Below, piece by piece: positions 28,101 to 40,567 of a stretch of 64,000 bases of DNA. A program made the translations under genes and the position numbers. The DNA is taken from contig OX345643.1 of NCBI GenBank assembly GCA_947044365.1, forward strand, positions 756,001 to 820,000, given 5' to 3'. The notes below the pieces were generated by a model, which had not been told where the DNA came from, ran no database searches, and saw only the letters and a program-made list of their open reading frames with translations. Position 1 is the first letter of the stretch, and each line of letters starts with the position of its first letter. Source of the stretch: Petrosia ficiformis. Lineage: Eukaryota; Porifera; Demospongiae; Haplosclerida; Petrosiidae.

Positions 28101-28892
28101 TCATTCCATTGTAGCAGTTCAAAAAAATACGCTGAACAGCCTTGTCATGATGCATAACTTTGTATGACTAGTGAGAAGGGTACTTATCGTATTGTGTGTC
28201 TATATTATAGATAATATATCCAAACCATTTCAGTATTGGAGGAGCAGATCAACTTCATCATGATATAACAAAAGTTAGTTATCAATGTATATAGTCTAGA
28301 TTAGTCTGTAATGTCTTTGCTTCTTTTACCTTATGTCTTTGAAGGTTTTTAAACCACTAGTGAATGACTGTTTAAGAGACACATATCCTTCATCAAATCT
28401 GCTTAGAAAGTGAGAATGGATGGATAGATGGATGGATGGATGGATGGATGGATGGATAGATGGATGGATGGATGGATGGATGGATGGATGGATGGATAGA
28501 TGGATGGATGGATGGATGGATGAATGGATGGATGGATGGATGGATGGATGGATAGATGGATAGATGGATAGATGGATGAATGGATGGATGAATGGATGGA
28601 TGGATAGATGGTGGATGGACATGTGAATGTATGGATGAATGCATAGATGGATGGATGAAAGGTAAGAATGTTGCATTGATCAAACTCACATATTCACAGG
28701 AGTTGCGATGCATCTCTTCTACTTCAAATGCAACAAGCATCCATTGATTTGCTACAAGGTTTATTACAACTCGCTATTAAAGGAGATGAAACAGCCTATC
28801 AAGAAGCTATGTCTGTTTTAAGGGACATGAAGGTAACAAATTTGACTTTAGAAGAAGCTCTAAAGATTACTTCTTTGAGAATTTATCATTAA
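22466..28892 (+). CDS. RINT1: RINT1/TIP20 family, ER-Golgi tethering (NRZ complex) protein
   Basis: RINT1 is a subunit of the NRZ/Dsl1 tether (with ZW10 and NAG) at the ER, and was found as a RAD50 interactor. Thirteen exons join in phase: 22466-22588, 22985-23295, 23755-23928, 24316-24589, 24636-24749, 25194-25443, 25774-25905, 25971-26170, 27137-27381, 27712-27892, 28211-28273, 28345-28409 and 28700-28892, giving 774 residues (human 792). The N-terminus has a coiled coil. Family landmarks are [77 protein letters not shown] and the C-terminal [13 protein letters not shown]. The intron 26171-27136 holds two inverted MITE copies; other introns carry microsatellites. It shares its promoter with TANGO6, another ER-Golgi factor. 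Confidence 0.93.
22640..22960. repeat. AT-rich and (ACAT)n microsatellites in RINT1 intron 1
   Basis: A TATATAAT-rich stretch (22640-22720) is followed by ACAT-type repeats, purest at 22890-22950. They are not coding. Confidence 0.85.
23966..24212. mobile_element. MITE-like element with TTCACATT...AACCTCAAAA termini, copy 1
   Basis: In RINT1 intron 3. The left end TTCACATTGATCATAACCTC and the right end, read in reverse, TTCACATTCACTATGACCTC, form imperfect inverted termini of about 24 bases. The interior (about 24050-24125) is nearly identical in inverse orientation to 47490-47570 in an SPTY2D1 intron. Confidence 0.6.
25081..25145. repeat. (TA)n microsatellite in RINT1 intron
   Basis: A pure TA run just upstream of the exon at 25194, ending in TGTGTGTG. 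Confidence 0.9.
25470..25680. repeat. (ATGG)n microsatellite in RINT1 intron
   Basis: ATGG units with ATGC interruptions lie between the exons ending at 25443 and starting at 25774. Confidence 0.95.
26286..27107. mobile_element. Inverted pair of about 230-base MITEs (CAGTGTTTTTGATAAG family)
   Basis: The left copy (26286-26515) and right copy (about 26878-27107) are reverse complements with scattered differences. Together they form an 820-base palindrome-like structure with a 360-base loop in the RINT1 intron. Each copy begins CAGTGTTTTTGATAAGCTCA, and its other end reads CAGAACTTTTGATATGTTTT in reverse, so single copies have imperfect inverted termini. Partial relatives lie at about 40035 and 55398. 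There is no transposase. Confidence 0.65.
28412..28660. repeat. (GGAT)n microsatellite in the last RINT1 intron
   Basis: About 250 bases of GGAT units with AGAT variants lie between exons 28345-28409 and 28700-28892. Confidence 0.95.
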
Positions 28893-29782
28893 AATGTTTT
28901 TTTTGAATAATATTTCATCAAATATGGAAAATGAATTTTAACCTAACATAACAGGTTTTGTGCATAGCAACAGAGCACTAAAACAGCTGTCATAATTATA
29001 TATGTATGAAATGTAGCCACACTATACTGTAATAATTATGTCATATGAGTATAATAATTATATGTTTAAGTAATATTTGAGAGTTACTCTGATAATTGTA
29101 GAGTTTACATGAATGGTGTGTATATTTTGCAATCTAACTATGAAATCCTCATCTATGCCATTCACATCACTGCTATTATTTTCTCCCTCCACGTCACTCT
29201 GTCTCTTATCTGTTTCCTCTTTCTACAAGCATTACTTTAAAGTGTGTGTAACTGATATAGAGTATAATGTGATATAGAGTATAATGTGATATAGGGTATA
29301 ATGTGATATAGAGTATAATGTCTTGACACATTACATTATTCATTTAGGTGGTGGAGTCAATTTCGTTTAATATTTGTGGCCTACAGTAATGAGTATATTT
29401 TATTGTATGCTATAGCATCAAACCTCCTTATGAAATAGATGCTGTAACATCACCCTACATAATTATATCTACATTTATTTTTTAGTAGTAAAATCAGCAC
29501 AAAGCCTTATAGCCCATGGTCCCATTTCAGTTCAAAAGAACATTAAACTGTACACTGCTGGAATCGTATGCACTAGAAAAAATTCTGTTTGTAAGAACTT
29601 TGAATAAAACAGGTGACGATAATTTGAGGCAGTAATACACCAAATTATGTAATAAAAGTAATAGACTTGTTAAATAATTGAAATAAAATTACTATAATCA
29701 ACAAAACTAAGAGTCCTAATGATCTACAATTTTATGCATGCATATATGCAGTTAGTATTGATATTCATAGTCATTATAGTTA
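28893..29782. other. Intergenic: RINT1 downstream sequence
   Basis: AT-rich sequence between the RINT1 stop and the stop of the orphan gene. A short GTGATATAGAGTATAAT repeat lies at 29255-29320. On the minus strand at 29060-29216 an acidic reading frame follows an AG acceptor-like site (KEETDKRQSDVEGENN). I could not attach it to any gene, so it is not called coding. Confidence 0.5.
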
Positions 29783-29784
29783 TT

Positions 29785-29871
<87 letters not shown>

Positions 29872-30889
29872 CATTCAGAGTAAGTGCTTGAGCTATCTGT
29901 ACCAATTGATCATCGCTCAGGTCAAATAGATCAGCTGCTGAACCTTCTATAATCTCATCTAGTGCCTCAATAATTTCATGACGCATTTCCGAAGGATTCA
30001 TACACAGCACTTCCTGTGCAGTGCTGCACGATAGCGAAATGACGGCTGCTTCTAGCCCAATTTCACAAGGAATGAGGAGAAAGTCATCTTGTTGTGATGG
30101 CGGAATTTCCCACTTTCCCTGGAGTATTGGCTGCGTCCCCCATTCTACTGTACCAGTGTACACCACTTGGTGAGTTGAAGTGGGACCTATGTACTGCTTG
30201 TAAAACTTGAAGCTGCCATTGGACTTAATCTTTCCAGAAATGGTGTAATTGGAAATGTCACAACCTTTCCCAGCCACAATTCCATTTTGATCGAAGATTA
30301 ACATACATTCTACATTGTGATTTTTGCCAAACTGCCTGTAAAATCCTCTCCAATGGCCACTAAAACGATATAGCTCATCTAACACATACCCTTCGTAATC
30401 CTTAGTTTTACCACTGTCAATGGAACCAGAAGCAACCTCAGTTTCATTGTCAGAAGTATCTTCAGTTTCACTGTCAATGATATCCTCAGTTTCACTATCA
30501 GTGGTACCAGAGATTGCCTCTTCTGCAGCATTTTTAAGTGCTTTTTTAGTCTTTTTTTTCACATACTTTTTGACACCATTTTTGCTAAATTCTTTTGTCA
30601 TTTGTTTCCTTGCTGCTCTGGCTGCAGCTTTCCCTCCTTGCTTCACAGCTTCCTTAGCGGCAGCTGTGACAGCCACTTTTGCGCCAGTTTTTGCTGCAAC
30701 GAAAGCTACCTTGCCTGCCCCTCCAGTGACAAGACCCAGTGCATCTCCAGCAAGATTCATCCCTGCATTTAGCCACTCTTCTTTAGCTCTTTCGTGGTCT
30801 CCACTGATGTGTGCTGATATAGCATTCACAGTTCTACATGCTGTTCCCACTACTGGGATAGTATCAACAACCGATTGCCACCAAGACAT
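29783..30889 (-). CDS. Orphan single-exon protein with C-terminal poly-Asp tail
   Basis: I do not recognise this 368-residue protein. From start to end: an N-terminal hydrophobic region (WWQSVVDTIPVVGTACRTVN, then LAGDALGLVTGGAGKVAF, about residues 1-70) that could sit in or on a membrane; an Ala/Lys-rich helical stretch (about 70-125); a Ser/Thr/Asp/Glu-rich linker with repeated DSETED (130-165); a Trp/Gly/Tyr-rich, probably beta domain (about 170-275: FSGHWRGFYRQ, GYxISGKIKSN-like, FKFYKQYIG, VVYTGTVEWG, LQGKWEIP), reminiscent of calycin-type barrels; a helical acidic segment; and 28 aspartates, all GAT codons. No introns are seen, unlike all large neighbours. The IPVVG plus GDHERAK pattern recalls uncharacterised invertebrate proteins, from memory only. 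It is a real gene by length and composition; function unknown. Confidence 0.75.
29786..29869 (-). repeat. (GAT)28 trinucleotide repeat coding poly-Asp
   Basis: Twenty-eight uninterrupted GAT codons (ATC on the plus strand) end directly at the TAA stop of the orphan gene. The purity suggests a young or length-variable tract. Confidence 0.95.
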
Positions 30890-32283
30890 AAATGATTAAT
30901 TGTTGTCTTGCAAAAAATATAAGAATCCATTCTATTTATAACAGAAGCTTGGGAAGCACCCAGTCCACTTGGGAGAGCAATACATAAGTGAAAATTAATA
31001 TACATGAATAATTAATATTATTTCTTATTCAATTAAATACAGTCAACAAAGGATGTGATAAGTACAAATTCTACTTATAATAATAAATAACAAACAAAAA
31101 ATATCAAATAACAAATAAGAAATAACATCCATTAACAGATAATTGAATAGTAATTATATTAATATTATACTATGGGTTGTACCTATAATTACTAAGGAAT
31201 TAAATACTATGTTTATAATTATTACAGTGCTTTATTATGGCGTGTATGATCAACATCAAAAGAAACTAGTACTTATAATATCAAGTAACAGACGAACAAT
31301 TTCAGAACAAATCAGAATTAATTGAATCTCAGGTGACCAAACTGAAGCCGTTAATGTTTGCACTATTCCACAGAAGTCCTTTCTTCAGAGTAGAAGGACC
31401 TTTTGGGGGTATAGCACTGTTTACATGGTAAGGGTTAACCTGCATGCATACCCCACAACCCCACAACTACATACTGCTAAACATGTAATTCTAACTGGGT
31501 CTACAGTACTGCTTGTTAGAACTTAAACACCTAAATTCTAAACTGGGTCTGGAGCTCAGCTTAATTATAAACTGGGTCTGTAGCTCTGCTCATTTATAAA
31601 TGGCATTTTAAACTGTGTCTGCAACACTGCTTTTACTGACGAAATACCTAAGTTCATGTCTGCAATATCCAAGGCAAGAAATCCTAACTAGATTAGCACT
31701 ACTGTAGACATCACACACGTTTATAAAGACCTCACGAGCAATGACAACCAGGTTTGGGAACACTAATCTTGCTGGATACACAGGCTGGTTAAATACGTAA
31801 GCTTGTGCCTTCGATACCGTAAGCAACAAATCCAGTAGATTTGCACTACCATAGACAAGTCTATTTGACCAAAGGTCATGCAATTGATACCCAGACCTGA
31901 GAGCTACATCTAACACACTAGTGGAAGATGCCTTTCCTCAAATCCATACTCTAATAAGTGGTTATATTATTACATTATTTTAGGTACATACAATGTACAT
32001 GTCAAGTATTACTAATAAAAAGTGATTTGGGTATGACATCTCAGTATTAAGTGTATAAAGAAAGGACCTTGGCATTATTCCAACAGTTAGTCTGCAAATT
32101 TAGATGTGTATATTAGATCTATCTGTAAAGTAGTATTATTATAGTGCTTTCCTTAACTAAATGTTCATTTAAAACTGGAAGTTGATTGTGTTATCAATTA
32201 TGCATTAAATAATGGTCATTACTTCACAAGAAGTGCTCTGTTTATTTTTGGGCGTGGCTGGTTTATTCACTGCACCTTGAGCT
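30890..32283. other. Intergenic between orphan gene and VWA3A-like gene
   Basis: 1.4 kb, AT-rich. At 31495-31620 a block around AAACTGGGTCTGxAGCTCTGCT repeats about four times with drift, and 31660-31720 and 31790-31870 share loosely similar sequence. The divergent promoters of the orphan gene and the VWA3A-like gene must lie here. No exon-like segment was found. Confidence 0.55.
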
Positions 32284-35200
32284 ATGTCTGTTGCTACATG
32301 TAGTGCCAGTAGTGAGACTAGTGAGACTAGTGACACAAGAGCTAAATGTGTAGAGACATCACATGCTAGAAGATTCTTGGTGAGATATTTTGCAGTCTTT
32401 GCAATGAGACTTGTAATATGTCACTCTTTGCAGGATGTTCTTAGCAAGCTTCCCAGGCCTCAGGTGATGGTTGAAGATGCACAGTTTCTCACTTATTATT
32501 CTTTGCAGGCACAACAACTAACACTAACTGATATTCTGTCAGAAAGTGCATCATCCAAGTGAGTATATAATTATAATTATTACAATGTATGGATGCATAT
32601 GTACTACATTGATGCATATGGTGTTATGCCTTACTTATATATATAGTAAAGAATCTCTGGAAGAATTCCCTTGTGTGTATCCTCATAGTTCAGTACTAGT
32701 CCAAAAAATTAGTAGTCTTGATCCAGCAACACCAATGTAAGATTGAAATGTATATTATAAGCACACAAAGTGTCTGTAAAATTCACGATAGATAATTATA
32801 ACATTCTTTCTCTCTTCTCAACATACTAATCTCGTCTTGTTCTAATATGCTACAATGCAAATAGTCCCAGAGTTCATTTGAGTACTAATGTGCTGTCAGG
32901 AAAGCAGAAACAGCTACAAGCTCTCGTGCAGCTTTATGATAGTGAAATCCAATGGCTTTCTCATGGAAGCAAATTCTGGTTTGGGCAAATGAGGGAAAAA
33001 AGAGTATCCTTATTGATTGACTTCTCTGATGCTGTTTGCTTCAGTGAAAACTATAATAATTACATTTCTGCGTTACAGCAACTATTCTCAGAACAGCTGA
33101 CATCATGTGATAAAGTACAAGTTACTATCATAGGGTCAGATGTCATTTATTTAGATTTATCAACGGTGTGTTGTAATGCAAGGTACGTCAGACAAATGAT
33201 CCAAAGTCATGTGATTATGCTATTATATATTCTTGTCACCTTGATGTTGGTAGTTTTATAAATAAGTGGTTTACAGAACTACGCTCTCAAGGGAGTTGTA
33301 ATCTCCTGAAAGGTCTGAAAGTAGCTCTCAAATGCTCAGATATTGATATGATTTGTATTATTTTGTGCTCAAGGTCAGCACATAGTTAATCTATTGAGCT
33401 TGTCTTATCTCTCTCTCTCTCTCATTATCTATCTATCTACCTACCTATCTATCTATCTATCCATCCATTCATCTATCTATTGTTCTCTTGGTCTCCCCTG
33501 CAGACCAAATCAAAACACTGATGTTATTTATGACTATCTAACACAAACAATGGCTGGAAAAGAAAAACCTTATTTTCATACAGTTGCTATCAACCTTGAC
33601 AAAGATGTTCAGGTAAATCAACCTGATTACTACATAAGTATATAAACCCTAATTTTCTTTCCCTGTGCTAGGATTTCCTTCGCAATATAGTATCAGAGTT
33701 CAAAGGTCACTATCATCAATTGAATTTAAATGATGGAAATGTTAGTGTCTCTCTCACTCATTACTTCTATATTGGGAGATTGGCAATGTAAAAATGAGAT
33801 ATGTTTTACACATCTGCATGCCTTCAAATTTAGTAATAATATTATATCTGAAAGTGACAATTAAAGGTCGATAGTTGGCCATTCTCGTTTGCAAATCAAA
33901 TTAGAATAGTTATTATATTACTGTTAATTATGATTAATCTTTATTATCATAATTATAGCCTTTAATGGAGGATTCACTTATTAATGAAATCCAGAATGAA
34001 ACGAACAGGTACATACTATTACTATTATATGATATGATATATATTTTTATTATAGTGCAGAGAAAGTAATAGAAGAGATTGAACATATCAAATCAGGCTT
34101 GATTGAGCGTCCATTAATAGATGCCCTGAGACAAGTATGTCATTATATCATATAGTTGTATACAGTCATCATATGAAGACATTTGTTTGGTGTAGACATA
34201 ATATTTGTACAGGCTGAGATTATATGTTCAGATGCATAATCACAATTTAGATAAATCACCATATGCATGCATATTATGCACTAGAGATATTTATCTTGCC
34301 TTATATATCGCAAAGTTTCATTATTAATATATTTTATTGATAGCTCTCTGTTGTATCACAATGGCCAAGAGATGATACCTTCGCATCTTCCTCTGCTCAT
34401 CTACAACCTCACTCATTATCATGTTCCTCTGAACAATGGCTAAGAAGATATGGAATAGATTGTATGGATTTTCATTCATTTATCTATTTAATGCATTTAT
34501 CTATCCACTCATCCACCTAGCTCTGGGTCTAGATCTTTATGAATTCTTGGCACCTGATGCATATAGTCGGTTATCTGAATATGTTGCCTTAATAGACAAG
34601 ACAACCATGTCAACAGTATATGATGTAAGATTTCTGGTATGCTTTAATTGTTGATGATGAGTTTTCATTCTCTTAGATAATGCCTAAATTTATTTGGAAT
34701 GATGGCAGTCAGAAATACCTCCATGTGGATGTACGAAGGATGGAAGAATACAAGGTAGCTAATGATTATACTATTACATCTGTCATTGCTGTATGATCTG
34801 CTCAGACTAATTCATTTAGTTGCACTGTTAGGTCATGAAATGAATTTGAGTTTCAAATGTTTCAAAATAATAATAATTTTTGATCATATTGTATTCCCTA
34901 TGGCATGTACTGACAAAGATCCATTAAAACCATGTGTATAAATGATAACTGCTCATCCTTTGTAAAGGCTGATTTGAAGGTGTACAGTCAACTATTACAG
35001 CAAAGACTAGCATGGCTTCAGAGTGGAAGCAAGATCCCTTTTGGAAGTGTTCACGAAGACAGGTATATCCTCATCATAGAGAATATATTCAATGCCAAAT
35101 TAATAAATACAATAGTTATGTTTAGTACTTTAAATATTCAAAGCAGTATCATGTGAACTCTATCATCTATGTGAACTTTTGAATATTTCTAATAGAGTAG

Positions 35201-38200
35201 TGATTATTGTTGACTGCTCATTGCGAGTGTCTTTGTATCTACTGGACTTACAACAACATTTGAAGATCTTCTTACATGAACAAGTCAGTCAAACCAAGCT
35301 CTTCAATATTATTAGGTGAAAATATAATAATCTTTATATATTATAAGGGAAATCAAATTGCTTACCACTTTGCAGGTTTGGTGAATTTAACTCCCAGTGG
35401 AGAGAAATCATGGCTGCACCTAATAGAGAAAATTTAGCTGATGCTTGGAGGTATGGAGACTGGAGAACATTTAATTATTGTTATTATTATTTATTTTAGG
35501 TGGATTCTTGATATCAATCCGTCTGGTACTTGTAATGTGCTTGGTTGTTTGAAATATTGTATGGAAGATGGGATCATTTCAAAAAATTGTTAGCAATTAA
35601 GTGGTTTTATATATGCATAAATACTTCAATCTGTATCACTTCTATTAACATGTCTGTCCATCTATGTGCATATATTTTTACATTTATTAGGCACTAGTAA
35701 TCAGCCATTGGGTATATATCTTATTATTTCTAACATTCCAGATCAGGATACCGTAAGTATAAATTCACTAATACATATTTTAAATGATTGTTTAATTTAG
35801 GTTACGCTGTGTAGTTATATTGAACAGACATTAATAGATGCTAGAGTGAATCTTCATATTGTCTTCTACCAACCTACACATCCTAACCCTGCAATTGAAT
35901 CATCATTAATGAAGGGAGTGGGGAAGTATGGGAATGAAGCAGATGTACTGAGATGTGTGAAACAGCTAGCTAAGAGTGGCTCGGGTAGTTTACATCATTT
36001 CTATGCAGGAGGTATGTTGAAGAAAATAATAATAGTTTATTAAAAGAAATAAAAGAATATTTATAGGGAAGATCAATAGGGATATCTTAGCAACAATTAA
36101 ACTAATAACCATATACATACGTAGAGCTATGTACCTTGTACCTTGCTACTCACTGTTAGCTATGTAGGGTTATATAGAAGTGCTTGGTTTAATTTTTGAC
36201 AAGATACCATCCCAATCATTTTGATATCCTCACAGTTTCTTATTATTTTGATATTATGTATAGAATTTCATGGAAGTAATGATCATACGTTACTAACAAG
36301 AGAGCTGTCAAGAGCTCAAGATTACTCGGACACTATTCAACAAATCCTTGAGAATTATAGAGAACACTGCAAAAGAGTTGGTTTAACATAAAATATTCCA
36401 TTTGTATGTGTATGTGTTATGCACATGTGTGTATGAGTACCTGCTTCATGTACTTTAATATATAGTTAATGCAATAATCTTATCTATTGATTTAGAATGT
36501 TCCATTAGATGACAAATCTTGTAAAGAGGAAAAACATAGCATTAAACAGGTACCTCCTGTTAATCCCAGACCGACGCTTACATCTGTAGTTAGGATGGTA
36601 AGAAACTGTTTTTTTTAATATAGTTTTATCTCATGTTAAGTATATTTAGAACTGTAATGCTTCTAAATTGAAAGAACTACAACAACTGGAGTATCCAAAT
36701 GTAAAGATAAATAAAACCAGCAATGACAAATTTCTAAAATGTCAGTGCTTTTATACTGGCAAAGGACTACGCAAAGGTGTTGTGAAAAGAAGATGTATTA
36801 TGCACTGTTGAAGAATTTATCTCATTAATTTTCAGGAATACATTTAGAACTAGTAGAAACTCCATCTACTTGTACATACTGCAAGAAACCATTGATTCCT
36901 TCCAAAGAGGAACAAATTTCTTCAGCTGATGTGAGCCCTTTTTTTCTTCACTCTCTCAATTGCAAGCACTTCATATCTCAGTTTCACATTTCTTTCAATC
37001 CTTATTCTTCTCCAGTGGCTGTCAAAGTACAGTTTACAAAGTCTTGACTTGTACAACAAAAAGATGTTTACTCCTAGCAGTAATGGATTCAAACATGTGA
37101 CAGCAGACGTCAGTAACTGTTACATATCACTATGATTTTAGTGGCTTAGAGCAGAATTTATTGATATGAATGAGAAAAAATGAATGAATGAATGGAATAT
37201 ACAGGAAATACAGTTTGCATTGTCCTTCAGCAATGGCAACACCCTTCATATTACATATTAATGCACTTTATCTTATTGCCTTTGTCAATACAGGGACAAG
37301 TCATTGAACTGAGTCTGAGTCACCAACAATTAAATAAAAGAATGCAGCAGATTAAATCAGTGAGACAAAGATATACAGCACGGTTACAATGGCTACTCTC
37401 TGATTCAAGACTAGTGTTTGGTTGTATTCATGAGAAGAAGGTTTGCATTCATTTATACATGTTCTAATCTCTTGCTATAAACTCTGACAATTTAAATCCG
37501 TCCATCTTGAGAATTTATCTCCCTTTCTACAGATTGTTATTATGATTGATGTCTCTTCATCCATGTCTGTCCACTTTCCTGAATTAAAAGAACAGTTGAT
37601 GGCTTTAATCGATGAACAAATATTAGGAAAAAAGTGGTAAGCCTTGCAGTGATAGCTTTGATAACAAAATGAATTATGTTGTACTGTTTAAATATTATAT
37701 GTATGTATCTTTAATAGTTCATTTAATGTTTTGGCATATTCAACAAAAGTATCACAATGGAAATCAAACCTTGTTCCTAGTACAGAGGATAATAGGACTG
37801 AGGCCCAGGAGTGGATTGGGTCTCTGTCCACTGGAGGATCAAGCTGTTTGCTTGAAGCAATAATTGTAAGCGAAAGTATAGAAATACATTTAATCTTTTT
37901 TTATATTATAACTTAAGATCTCGCTCAGGCAAAAGCCTAGCGCAATATATCTTATAACAGATGGAGAAACAGTGAGTTAGATATGCATTTAATCCACTGA
38001 CTGACTGAGTTGTCTTCTGTAGGATCACAGTTATAAATATATTTTATCACAAGTAGCTGTTCTCAGGAGTTCACATCCTCATGTCTGGAGGATGAATACT
38101 ATAGCATATCATACCAGTAAAAGGTTTAAATGAATGCTAAGAATAGACTATTATAATTATGCATGTATATAACAGTATATATATAGCTCATGTTTCAATG

Positions 38201-38563
38201 TACATATGTATGATTGGTTATTCTACAGGGAATCAGTTGATTTTCTGAAAATATTAGCACAAAAAACTGGAGGAAGGTCAGAGTATTGTCATTATTATAG
38301 CGTTATAAATGTAACTATGCAGGTTTCATCACTATCCTGTTCTTGAAGGAATCTCGTCTTCTCTTATGATGAATGGTGATCACAAAACTAATCAATTCGA
38401 ATTGGTATGGAGTATGCATTGTACACACACATGATATTTTATCAATTATTCATTATAATTATAGGGAGATGATTTGAAACTACTGATTTCAGAAATCCAA
38501 TTAGTAGATACAATAGTACATAAACTGCTATATCACTTAGGAAGAACACAATATACAGTGTAA
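32284..38563 (+). CDS. VWA3A: VWA3A/VWA3B-like protein with three von Willebrand A units
   Basis: VWA3A/B are little-studied proteins of ciliated animals; in vertebrates they are expressed in ciliated tissues. Exons 32284-32379, 32434-32558, 32647-32736 and from 32865 onward read in phase to a stop at 38561-38563, roughly 1000 residues. Three related units each begin with a basic helix and an FG motif: WLSHGSKFWFGQMREKRVSL (about 32950), LAWLQSGSKIPFGSVHEDR (about 35005), LQWLLSDSRLVFGCIHEKK (about 37390). Only the third keeps a full MIDAS-type DxSxS (IDVSSSMS) and the later ITDGET; the others read DFSDA and DCSLR. A CTYCKK motif lies between units 2 and 3. The start is the first ATG in phase with exon 2. 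Some internal boundaries (for example near 33185-33260) are uncertain, and whether it is closer to VWA3A or VWA3B is not resolved. Confidence 0.78.
33405..33480. repeat. (TCTA)n microsatellite in VWA3A-like intron
   Basis: A CT run followed by TCTA/CCTA units just upstream of the exon starting near 33504. Confidence 0.85.
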
Positions 38564-39030
38564 TAAATATAATGTGCAGTTTTTATTTATCATTAGAAGT
38601 GGATCTTGAACTTTTTAAAAATGAATGTAAATCTTGTGCTGTCATTAGCATAATTACGTTTGTACAAGACACTGGATGAGTAATTGAATTAAACAGTAGG
38701 AGATTGCAGAAATTATGAATTGAATTAGAAATGAGTACAATCTTGACTTACCCATGCAGAGGTCATTTAATTGCAGTCTTTTGCAGAGATGAGCTCTGAT
38801 TCTCCAGGATGCATGATCTATGTAGACATGCTGAAATTCTCTAAATTTTCGAACACATTATCTACATAGCTCACAATATCCTTACGTGAGTCTCTTGGTG
38901 TTATCAAAAATCCAGCATTTTATACATTATACAGTTATTCACTACCCTGCTGTACTATCATCATATTTATAATACAGAAAAATCTAGTACATTTACAATA
39001 TTAATCTACTGATCATTGCTTTACAGAGAG
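38564..39030. other. Convergent intergenic gap, VWA3A-like and LMF1 3' ends
   Basis: 467 bases between two facing stop codons. AT-rich with no supported feature; it should hold both polyadenylation sites. Confidence 0.6.
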
Positions 39031-39215
39031 TCAAGATGTGTCTTTGTTATACCACACCCAGCCTTGCTGTTCAATGACAGGTCTAAGATTCTGTTCACTG
39101 ACTATAGGAATGTATTCACCTATCTTTCTTCTCTTCCACCATTTTCCTGCTTTTGCTTCTGGACTTCCTATTTTGGTGAACTCATACCTATAAAGTGATG
39201 CTCGTATGTATCTGT

Positions 39216-39246
<31 letters not shown>

Positions 39247-40535
39247 AAGTCAGTGACATATCTATTATAGACATACTTAGGAGGTTTCTTTTTGAATGGA
39301 TTATATGCTATGATTGAATTAATAAGTGGATCACCAGCTAATAATTTACCACACACATTCAATATCCAAGGATTATGTTGAAAGTTCTACAGGAAGGAAT
39401 ATTATGTATATATATAAGCACATGACTATCACATGATTATCATTACTTGGAAAGCAGCAAACCACATGAGCCAGTCTAGTCGATAGTGGTAAGGGGATAT
39501 AACACATGGTCTTCGATAAATATCACCAGGTTTACAATTAAATTCGAATTCTTCCCAATCAGCCAGTTCTCCATTTTTTCCCAAGGTAGTATTGTAGGTA
39601 CCTTCAATAATGACTTCGTTTCTTTGCTTAGTAACACTAAAGAAATTAAGGAAGACAGATGTAGGTAAGGATGTAATACAAAGATGATTAATATTAATTT
39701 TGAGTTGGAGTATATAGCATTAGAGAGTAATATAATCAGAATAACAATATAGAGTTGGAAAGTGAGACACAAAGTATGTTCTTGTATATAAATACACTAG
39801 ATAGTGTGGATGGAGACAGCTAGTAAAGTATAACAATATATAAGATAATGTAAATACAATACAACAGACTACTAACTTCAGTAATACTAGTGTTGTTTTA
39901 GTTAACTAAAACTAAAACCCGTTTTAGTTAGCCCATTTTACTTTTAGTTAACTAACTAAAACTAAACTAAATCATTTGCAAGGCCAAACTAACTAAAATA
40001 TCTAAAATACTTATAAAGTTTGGATTACCATCAGTGTTTTTGATAAGCTCATATGGCACACCATTGGCTCAAAAAGCTTCTTATTTAGTCAGTCACTCAA
40101 AAGTTCCATCCCCATGCACAACAGAAATCATTGTACATTATCTTACAAAGCAAATTGATTTACCTGCTTTACTCAAAATTAAAGAAAAAGTGAGGACGCT
40201 CTGAAGCCTACCCTCTAAATGAATGCATGTAATTCACAGTTCGAAATACAAACATTCAATCCGCGAATTAACATGTATTATTCAGAAACAAGTTCATCAC
40301 TAGCCTTTTTACAGGTAATGAGAAACAAGTTTGGCCTCCTGGCAATGAAATAGCCTAGGCCAATTTAGAATAGTGATAGCTCTTTTATAGTTAATCATGA
40401 ATTTCATGTGTAGTAATTGTGGGTTTAAACAGGATGTGATCTATGAATTTATTATTATGAATATTACAAATTTAGTGTAATTCTACTACAGATTTAGAGT
40501 GAAATATAACAATCCATTCTTATAGTTACATACTG

Positions 40536-40567
<32 letters not shown>

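Noticed and set aside
30420..30899. 159-codon plus-strand frame opposite the orphan gene
   Set aside because: Low-complexity Ser/Ala/Val shadow of the minus-strand gene, whose composition and domain layout are far more protein-like.
31608..31916. 102-codon minus-strand frame in the gap before the VWA3A-like gene
   Set aside because: It overlaps locally repeated sequence, lacks any recognisable motif and shows no splice context. Judged to be chance.
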